Assembly: GCA_963556145.1 (NCBI GenBank) | Contig: OY744469.1 | Span: forward strand, 1,984,001 to 2,048,000 | DNA: 64,000 nt | DNA from: Hygrocybe punicea | Taxonomy: Eukaryota > Basidiomycota > Agaricomycetes > Agaricales > Hygrophoraceae | Direction of reading: 5' to 3' | Part shown: piece after piece, positions 55,236-64,000 of the stretch | How positions within the stretch are numbered: position 1 is the stretch's first letter | Layout of the letters: each line of letters begins with the position of its first letter | The notes under the pieces: model-generated | Told to the model about the DNA's origin: nothing | The model's database searches: none | The model's input: only the letters and a program-made list of their open reading frames with translations | Made by a program: the position numbers and the translations under genes

Positions 55236-56739
55236 TCATGGGACCTCAGAGGTGTCATCAAGGACATGGACGACAGTCTGGAAGGTGGCAAAGGTCACCA
55301 TATTTACCGGGACCGCTCTAAATTGGAAGCAATAGCGGTTAAGTAGAAATTCGTTACACACTAGATTTGCGGAATACGAGATAGTACGTGCACAAGGGAA
55401 CGACACAGGTAGCCCCGGAGAAGGGAATAGGAACTCACCGGATAAGGGTTGGGGCAAGTCCACGGTAAAATACGCTGAGACCTTCAGCTTGAAAGGAATT
55501 GACAATAGTCGTCATAGTCGTACGGTAGGGATTGGTGTTGAGTGAGGTGCGGGCAAGGAATGAGGTGCGGGTTGTCGGTGAAATTGCTGTCTGTACAGCC
55601 GCCCGAGGACCTAGTATAGATCGCGGTGGTGACCCTTCGCTGCCCTGGATGCGAGTTTTGACGACGTCAAGGGGGAATGTCGCCACCCAACCGACTACAC
55701 CCGCAACTCCACCTGAAGTAAGAAGAGCGGGCCATGACAAAGAGTTCGCTTCGTGCTCCATAACGGAAATTACAGAGGTGTTGTTATTATCGGGTAGTGT
55801 TGGATATGAAGCGGAAGCAAAGAATCGGCACGATAGCTCGTACTTGCAGCAAATTATTATCAGGAAAGGTTGAAGAAGTAGTCATTGCACGGATCGGACG
55901 TACGGCTGCGAAATAAGCACCATAGCCACAGTCCCTGAGCGCAGTCGCTGCGAGCCCTCGGTACAGTCCTCGGATACCAGACAATTTGATGATTTGCCGG
56001 GCGATGGCCCATGGCGTGCTCGTTGTCAGTAGTGATTGTTGGCGGATCTTGATAAGTTCCGTCGGTGTGGTTACAATTCTGAGAGAGGGGATAATCATTA
56101 TCATCTAGCTGTAGACACAACCCAAAAGTTTCACACACGAGGACACGATACCACTTCCGACTCCGGCAACGATGATCTGACTCATCGTGGGGACCTTGTT
56201 GTCATCCCCAAGCTGCACCTTCACGAAGAAGTGATAAGAAGCGAAAACGAGGCCGTTGAGCAGCGCACAAGATGCCTACGATAAAGGGGAACGGGCATCA
56301 TATTCAGTTTGACCTACTTCCAGTAGGAAGATACACCGCGACTTATACGGTAGAAGAACATCCAGGGTGTTTGTGAACGCACGAGTGGGGAGGTGATGCC
56401 TTTGTAAAGTCCAATATAGCGCTCCTCGCGTATGATGGTCGCGAGAGCGTGGAATGTTGATTTGTATCTCGTGGAGATTTTGGGACTTTGCAACCGTACT
56501 TTCACTAAGTAACATTGGAATTGGATGTAAGATTCAGTTTCATGTGTAAAGGAAATTTTATTACGAGCACGACACTAACCAGTATCGAAAGGATGCCCGA
56601 CTGTAAGACCCACAATGCCTGTCCCATCGACCCCAATTATTCCCCTCCACAAATTTGAGTTGGATTGGAGCTCACCAGCCACGGTTCCTGCAACAAAGTC
56701 GACCGTTGGATCGAGGTCCTCTGAAAGATCACAGATCAT
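55236..56739 (-). CDS. Mitochondrial carrier family (SLC25) protein
   Basis: Inner-membrane transporter with the three-repeat SLC25 plan. It starts MICDLSEDLDPTVDFVAGTV-AGIVGLT. The three signatures are HPFDTVKVRLQSP, TTPTELIKIRQQS and TFPLDVVKTRIQGS, each followed by a G-rich return helix (YIGLYKGITSPL, GIRGLYRGLAATALRDCGYG-AYF, GLSVFYRGLAPTLIR). It ends AVPVNMVTFATFQTVVHVLD-DTSEVP. About seven introns; one splits the first signature after FDT. The second repeat has Thr-Glu where Asp is usual, as in basic amino-acid/carnitine-type carriers, but substrate cannot be assigned from sequence alone. The start is the ATG in frame directly before SEDLDP. Confidence 0.85.
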
Positions 56740-57104
56740 CAACAGTCATATTTCTGGGCGTAGGCAGTTCAACCAATACGCACTCTTTACATGGCTGTCC
56801 GTTGACGCCATCAATAATGGGCAAAGGACGCCCAACTTTTCAAGCCTCTTGGCCAGAAATGGTCATATCACGTGCACGTTTACCTTATTTGGACTTACGG
56901 TAACGACATCACTGAGATTTCCGCTGAGCGCTGAACCGTGACTGCACAAAACAGCTAGTCCCGTCTCCGATACGTTACTCAATCACGAGTAACCCCCCAT
57001 GATATGAGGTTGTGCGAGGACAAATATTTTCATTTCCCTAGACGTGATCATTTCAAGAATCAAGTTATATACAACCCTACAACCCATTCGTTTAAAGACA
57101 ATAT
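56740..57104. other. Intergenic, carrier to MFS transporter
   Basis: 365 bases holding the carrier promoter and the 3' end of the MFS gene. No other feature recognised. Confidence 0.4.
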
Positions 57105-59488
57105 CTAAAGCAAACAAAAAGAAATATGGTTGAGTTCACGCAGATTCTCCAGAGAGAGAAAAAAAATCCCGACCAACCTAAAGAGGGGTGAATCACAACC
57201 CAGAGTCGTATATTCCTCCTTGGTTTCGGGACTGATACTCTCCCGAACACATCGCTCTTCCTTGGCCTTGTTGAGCCGATCGTATATGTAGATAGCCACC
57301 GCAGACCCAATGAACGCCACACACAAGAATCCAATCACCATACCGTGGCCAAGATGGAACCTGGGAGAATCCTTAGTGCGATAGATGAACGAAGAACAAA
57401 TGCTAGTAAGTAACAACGACAACAACAAAACGAACGGGCATGTAAGTAAAGCAATGATAAACGGGGAGACGATCGTTGTCACGTACCCGCCGAGATTCCC
57501 CATTCCGCTCATCAGGCCAATGATGACCGCCTTTTTGAGCGAACTGCCGGCGTTGCCGGAACCCCATGCCAGCAATATCGGTATGGTCGGAAAGACACCA
57601 CACGCCGCAAGAATAGTGCCAGCGTAGCCGACGTTAGGAAGGAGCTTAGAGCTCGTAGCGTAGAGCATGGCATACCCAACAATACCCAGAAAGGAGCAAC
57701 CCATGATGAAAACCCCACGTTTCTTATATCGATCAGACAATATACCAAAACCCATCGTACAAAAGCATCCAAGGACATATGGGGGAACAGTCAAACTGCA
57801 AACGATAAGTTGTCGCATGAGAGCAAAGTCGTGAATAACCGCTCACAGTTGAGCCTTTGAAGCAGAAAATCCAAGGTCATTAATGATCGTAGGTAGGAAA
57901 AGTGAGAACGCGTAAAGTGGCATGAGCATGCTTCCGTACATGTATCAATAACAGACCGTCTGGCTAGAAAAAAAACATACCCGACGTAAACGACAGTTAT
58001 CAGCCATGATAAAGGGCTCCTTAAGGTTTCCCATACGAATTTCATGTCGAAATGAGAGGGTTCACCGGCATTGTCACGTTTCAAAACCTCTACTAAATGG
58101 TCTTTCTCGGTAGGAGTGAGAAATTTCGCAGTTGCGGGATACTGAAGTCCGGTTGATTTGGGGAGATGGATAAGAAATGGAGGATCTTACGTCTGCCATT
58201 TGCCAGAGGGCTAACACCGCGAAGGCAACAGTCACTGTCATGGGAGATAAATTAACATGAATGATTGGAAGTAAAATGGACGTACAAAGGCCCTCGACTA
58301 GAAACTGTCATTGCAGAAATCACGTTAATAAATGATATAAAGCACAAAAGAAAATAGAAGGTTACAATCCAAGCCCAGCCACGTAGTCCCCCTTTTCTAA
58401 CGGAACGCGTAGCCGTTTGCAGGTGTTCGGTGAACGTGTAAGTAGCGACTCACCCGTCTAACTTTTCAAGCGCAAAGGCAAGAAACCCTCCGAAGGCACC
58501 TTCAAACCATGATAATAAATACGACAAATTCCATGTAGGAAAGACAAACCTGCAATGGTGGCGGAAGAAAAGTATAAAGCGATTGGTCTGGCCTGGTCAA
58601 CTCGTCGATACCATAGAGTGATGTAAAATGCAACGCCAGGTGGGAGTCCAGCCTCGGCCAATCCAAGAAATACACGAGCACTGTCGGAGCTCGCTTAATA
58701 ATATAATCTATCTCAAGAGTGGGTGACGCAACATTAAAAGGCCCTGGTAGCTCTTAACAAAGGCCATTGACAACACTTGATATGAAGTGTGTTCAGCACT
58801 GGGTTTAAGAACACTGAAACTGAAAATACTCACTGACTATTCCCCATGAAACCATAATGCAGGGAACTGATAGCATTTGTAAATTTGGGATTCTCTTCGC
58901 CGACTCATGAATAACTCACTCCATATCGAGGGACGCAGAAGTTTGAGTAGAACATTACTACGGGGGGGGGGTTAACAAGCGTCAGATTGCGCTCCACCGA
59001 GACATATGAAGTTTACAGCGAACCATGGAATCTGCATCAAGCTATAAGGTATCTATTGGGTGGGGTGATCAGTGAGACCACTAATGACGTACACCTAAAC
59101 CGCTAACTCACAAAAAATACCGCAGCACAAAGCTGATATCTCGTTCCAGAAAGATGCAAATCCGTAACCAACCCTGCAACCTTTGCGTTTCCTAAGAACC
59201 CGCATAGTTTTAGCTTTGAATTCTGAGCGGTCTCTCAGCTCACCGATGTTGCCGCGATCCCTTGAGCGACCCCGATAAGAGCATGAGCATCATGCTAACA
59301 CCAAAAAAAAAAACTCACAAGAAGCTGCATAAATACAACACGGCAACGAGGGGGATGATGTGGAAGTCGACCTTGCGGCGAACTTTGGCATCGACTGGCA
59401 TTGATTGGCCGTCGAGATTCCACGGAAACGAGGTGCCATCGGACTTCTCCCAGTCCGAGTCTTGCTTGAGCTGCATAGGCGAGTCCAT
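57105..59488 (-). CDS. MFS transporter, anion:cation symporter (Dal5/Tna1-like)
   Basis: Twelve-span plasma-membrane transporter of the fungal allantoate/nicotinate-type group. It starts MDSPMQLKQDSDWEKSDGTS, then the family cue VDAKVRRKVDFHIIPLVAVL-YLCSFL, SRDRGNIGNAKVAGLVTDLH, IMVSWGIV, VFLGLAEAGLPPGVAFYITL-WYRRVDQARPIALYFSSATI, KFVWETLRSPLSWLITVVYV, LPTIINDLGFSASKAQL, LGCFCTMGFGILSDRYKKRG-VF and IPILLAWGSGNAGSSLKKAV. Many introns. The C-terminus after TTLG (CDSPLFRLVGIFFLSLENLR) is unusual and could hide a last intron. The substrate is unknown. It faces away from the gene-free right end. Confidence 0.85.
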
Positions 59489-62400
59489 ATCGACCAAAGG
59501 GCGCTCTGGCGGTGTAAGAAACAGGATTTATTTTCTCTGATGGAAGTCCGTTTAAATAAGGAGAAGCCATGGGCGGTCAGTTGGATCCGTCGACAGCAAT
59601 TCCTATTTCAACAAGGCACAGGAAACCTGACAGCGAAGCTCCCCGGGACTGACCAAACAGGAGCTCCATGTCAAGTGTCCGCGCTACAATTGGAACACAT
59701 TATAAGGTCTGTCCAGTAAAGTCCGGTTGACCATGGCGATCAAGTGGAGCATGGGTTTGCTGGTCCCGTGACCTTCAGCAAACCTGCTCCGAGTCTTTGC
59801 TCGCAAAGCGGCATCCCGTCTCCCTATTGCAAATCCAGTGTTCTTTTGATGCTGGGTGGGCCTAATAATTTTCTTTTTGCCAGGGAAATTCATTTACCTG
59901 AAATTGGCAGGCGTACTTGGCAGGCGCACCCTGATCAACAATTGGGTATTGAACGATACATTTCCAGGACGCAAAACTGTCCAATCTATATGGCATTAGT
60001 GCGTGTGTGTAACTGATTGTAACCTTGGAGAGTATCGCGTTTCTTTTCCGAGTCTCAGGCACATCATTCCCACTGAGTAAAGTTTCAAAGGACAGATGAA
60101 GATGAATGGAAGTCTCAGCAACGAATAAAATCACAGTCCACGATACTCTTGTGACCTTCCCCGATACCCAAATTTTCCATGTATTTTATTGCTCGGCATA
60201 GCTTAACGTGATACCCGGATCGACCTGCATGAGACGCCTTCCATTTGGACAATTGGAAGGCGAGTTCTTTCTCACTGTGTACACTGCCAGACATGACCCA
60301 TCATAGATTTCTTCTCACCGTCGGTTTTCAGATGGGCCATCGGTCCACTCGCCAAATAAACTGCGGAATAAATACGTCTCATGTGACAACCTCCCCAGCC
60401 AGCACAGACTGAGCGAGGACTGAGGTGCCATCGTAGTGTTACGGTAGACTGGTTCATCAAAGTAACGCCGAGGCCGCGAAATTTATCCCAGACTCGCCCA
60501 ACGCGCTGATAGCCCAACGCCGGGATGGACCGTGTGATATATGGGATTCACGTTCTCTGGAGAAGGTCAACAAAGTAATACAGCCTGCTGTGAACCCCCA
60601 GCCTAAATTCTGAAACCCGCCAGGAGAAACTGCGAAGACCGAGACATGTTACAAACATCGTACTGCACCCCACTGTCTGCTGTAACGTCTATCCTCCTTC
60701 ATATCTTCATTCGGTAACTGGTGCAATTTTTTGCGGATGCGACAGCAATTCGCACAATCAGATTGAGGGAGGAATAGCCAGTCCATGATACCCCCATCTG
60801 GGGTTCCCCGTATCCTAGTCGTCGTGTACATCCCTCCTACCATTTTTCACGCGTTTGCCTCGATATCCCCCCACAGGATGAATTAGATTTTGGCCGGGTA
60901 CACTTTGCCAGTCGTGTTTCAATCCAGTCGATCCTGCCTATAGTGTTCCCGAATTCGGCTTGTGGCCGGTTATCCTCGTAATGGATTTCCTTTGTCAACC
61001 GGAATGCGATCTGCCCTACAATCATCCGAGCCCCATTTCTTTAGAACAGCGCATGGACAGCTGTCTAGATTGTTCGGAGGACGGACGTCTTGTTTGGATG
61101 GAAGATAAGGTTCAAGGAATGGTTCAGGTTCACGGAAATATCGGAGGGTAAGGCGGAACGGAAACCAGTCAAGGCGACGGAGGTAAAATGTTGAGTTTGA
61201 AACAGGGCGCAGGAAATTCAACTGAGGGTGGAAATCTGGGAATATCCGAATGTCACTAACAGACAGTTTCCTAAGGTTGTCAATTTCTTCAATAATGGCG
61301 CATTTGACATCTTGCCTGAACCCGTTGAAACGCTGGATGTACTACCAAACCAAAGGAACATCTTGGGCTGTAAGTAGATGAGGCTATATGGAAGAACGAG
61401 ACACTCACGAATCAAATAGTTTCACAAAGTAGTCTTTCAACGCTACGTTCCGTCTCTTAAAACCACCACATCTGGAAAGTCTGCCTGAGCACGGGTGTAT
61501 CCATCCGACTCCCGACCGTTGATCCCTCCAACGTCTACCAGTCCGTTTCCAAATAGAGAAATATATCATATATGCTTGCTTGGAGAATAATAATTCGCTT
61601 GCAAACTCTCGTCAATGGTTACACAATCATGCGATTCAGAGACTTGCCGAGCACGCCTGTGCGACTGTAGATGGCAAAACCGAGAGAAGGGAGCCAATAA
61701 AACGGTCTTGAAACTGATGACATCAGTACGGAATGGTGAGGGTACGGGACTCCAACACCTCCAGCATTGAAACTAAGCCACGAGTGTATCTCGAGACAGG
61801 TATCGCTGCTGAGCTCGGTCACAGCCTCGGTGAGACGCGAACTACCCAGAGAGCTGTCAGTCTCCGAGGTTGGTTAAATTTGAGAGCCTAATGCCGATCG
61901 ATGGTGCTCGCCAAGGTAGCAGAGTTCGCCCGACTTGCCGGGTCCGTTATTTAACGTAGTGTGAGATTGAGAGAGAGACTGACACTGCGCAGTAATCCAC
62001 CGGATCGAACCTTATTAGCACAACAAACTCGTCCGTGATCCAACATAATTTCATTCTCGTGCGCACGGCCTCGTCAGGTCGCTCGGAAGATGAAGGGCAG
62101 CCACAAGGAATCACGAGTGGATGCGGGATGTGCGGGATCGCGGATACGCAGAGCCAACTATGATGCATGATGCATGATGGGTGACGCAGACGCAAGGGAA
62201 CCGACGTGAGGTGATGGCGAGACGCGAGTGTGTCCGATCCAGGAAGTCACGGTACTTGGGGGGTAAAGGGCTTCGGGTGAGTGGTGGGTTGATCGATGAT
62301 CCGTCATTTCTTGGTCGCAGGCTCGAAATTGATTCATCAACTAACAAGGTGGAATCAATCTGTGCGTACTTTCTCTTTCCTACGGGCTGTGCGGAGCGTT

Positions 62401-64000
62401 GTGATGCAAGTTCTTCAAAAGGAACTAGACGAGATGCGCGTGGTTCGGGGACCGGGCAGGGAGAACCACCTATGCGCAGCCGAGAACCATCACCCTGCCG
62501 CCACTCCAATCATACCGTCTGAAGCATTTGAGTATACCCTGACGCTGGCCCTCTTCGCCACTTCATTCGATTCTGCCATCAAGATAAATTCGGCGTTCGC
62601 AGTCCCGACTAGGTAGGGCTTGAGGCCTGAGGCATTAGCCGGTCATGGTGTGCCATGTAAGGGTGTAGCACTTTAGAATAATGTGATCGTGATGCCAGTG
62701 CGTCCAGTACCTGTCGTCTATCAAGATCATGATCATGATCACAATCACAATCACTGCCCTGAAGTGTCGACCACGCAAAGGAAAAAGCTTTCAATCGGTA
62801 ATAGCCCGAGTTTCTCCGAGTTTTGGCGCTGGGGATGCTTCGCAGAGAGTACTATGAGGCAGTGAGCGTTAAGGTTTGGAGTAATCAGCCTGCTGGGCTT
62901 GCGTAGGACCATTATTTCTGAGATTTTTGCAACCGAAATTGTCGATGGCTCGGAGTCGAATGAATCAATATTGCAATGATAATGGTAATGATAAGGTATA
63001 CTGCATGTTGCCCAGTCTCAGGATGTCATCGAGGACTTTGTTCTCGTGATGCCATCCAGGTGGGCCCGGGACGTGGTCTCACGTTCGACCTGGTTACCAG
63101 TGTACACTGTACAAGGTGTGTGGGATACGATCATATGATCATGGACGTGATTCCTTCACGGGGATCGATCGACGATATATTTTTTTGGACGATCAGTATT
63201 CGGATTCGGATCAACGCGTATCCACGCCTTCGAGTCCTTACCGGCCCTACCTCCAGCCTGAGGGACCTGTGTTTACAGCCTTGATTTGAATGATTGGCAC
63301 GTATACACGAATGGAGAAAGAGATGCCTGAGCAACCTATTTGGATATTTTTATACGTCTTCACCGGCCGGCGACTCACCTGTACCCGAATATGCTTTTAC
63401 TAACTGATACAGTACGTACAGCAGCGCTGATACAGTATTTAACAATTGGATTTAACGTGCAGTTGGACAACGGTTCGAACGTTAACGGCGAACTGAGACA
63501 CCGCCACGGCCGCGGCGATGAATGATGGCTGGTGAGAAGTCCTCATTATTGGCAGTGACCAGCGACTCACCAGCAGTCTAGGTTCTCAAGGCAGTGCAGC
63601 AACTCCAAGTATCACAAAAGGTAATCCAAGTCCCCACTGCCCCGAAACCATTGACTGGGGTCCAAAAAGCCTTTTCAAGAGTCGTCCTTGGCTCCATCGG
63701 TCGTGAAACCTCAACAAGTATACGTATATGTACACAGGTGCTGTCTAGGTCCTGGTTTCGTCGTTCAACGGGTAGTCCCACAAGCGAGATAGCGGTGACT
63801 CGGAGTTCAAGCGTGCCCGTCTACCCGAAGAAGAGTGGAGTACCATGACCCATCATCGCGAAGACAACGGGCGCAAATAACTTGATACTGCGCTGGTGCG
63901 TGTGCATGGCCCAATCGGCATCAATGATTCCTGTTCACTGACAGGCAGGGTACCTTTCAAGGCAATTATCCTCCGCACTTACATCACTCACTGTCAAGAT
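59489..64000. other. 4.5 kb without a supported gene
   Basis: Open frames are short (up to ~130 codons), overlap on both strands and show no family resemblance. The longest, minus 62509-62111 and minus 61221-60970, lack convincing domains. I see no LTR, TIR or tRNA. Small palindromic pieces occur (GATCATGATCATGATCAC at 62723, ATGCATGATGCATGATG at 62162). An unrecognised multi-exon gene or a regulatory/decayed region is possible. Confidence 0.4.

Noticed and set aside
23022..59488. Secondary-metabolite or defence gene cluster
   Set aside because: The genes are unrelated housekeeping and transport functions on both strands; no synthase, P450 set or regulator is present.
62111..62509. 132-codon minus frame near the right end
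   Set aside because: Overlapping plus-strand frames are similarly open, no domain or splice pattern; treated as chance.

Overview
The window looks like chromosomal DNA of a filamentous basidiomycete, most likely an Agaricomycete. Genes are dense and split by many 50-70 bp GT-AG introns. They encode fungal proteins (Abp1, Dnm1, Bcs1-like, Sys1, dipeptidyl aminopeptidase, an Ett1/Nro1-like protein, a PLAC8 protein, a Kre9/Knh1-like GPI protein). The repeats (Ty1/copia, a DIRS/Ngaro-like reverse transcriptase, hAT-type elements with 8-bp target duplications) are typical of mushroom genomes. All functional calls come from reading the translated sequence; no database search was run.

Region A (1-23,030) is a nest of transposons with no evident host gene. 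From left to right it holds: an AT-rich element with ~390 bp inverted ends around a G-rich minisatellite (1-2740) that carries a 318-bp hAT-type MITE; a complete but dead copia element (3595-9268, duplication ATGGA) whose gag is split by a foreign solo LTR (7845-8637); a decayed DIRS/Ngaro-like element (about 9.8-14.3 kb) cut by a 1603-bp hAT-type element and a fold-back element; a fold-back element with two 347-bp arms that read as identical (14454-15227); and a second copia element (15285-23021, duplication GGCAA) split by an 859-bp hAT-type element and a 1.58-kb unclassified insertion. All retroelement coding is on the minus strand and broken.

Region B (23,240-59,490) is a normal gene region: amino-acid permease (-), MARVEL-like membrane protein (+), Abp1 (+), RNase H2 subunit C (+), Ser/Thr-rich GPI protein (+), glutathione S-transferase (-), dynamin Dnm1 (+), Bcs1-like AAA ATPase (-), a gene-poor 2.4 kb, Sys1 (-), dipeptidyl aminopeptidase (+), Ett1/Nro1-like (+), PLAC8 protein (-), a second gap with a truncated repeat, a mitochondrial carrier (-) and an MFS transporter (-). 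They are mostly housekeeping genes for membrane transport, actin and organelle dynamics and proteolysis, with no sign of a metabolic cluster. GST/DNM1 and SYS1/DPAP are divergent pairs with short shared upstream regions.

Region C (59,490-64,000) has no gene I can support.

The most notable signals are four consecutive 24-nt exons in the Bcs1-like gene, a palindromic module shared by two different hAT-type elements, the perfect 347-bp inverted repeat, four in-frame TGA codons as almost the only damage to one copia pol, and an in-frame repeat-like tail after the stop of the MARVEL-like gene.
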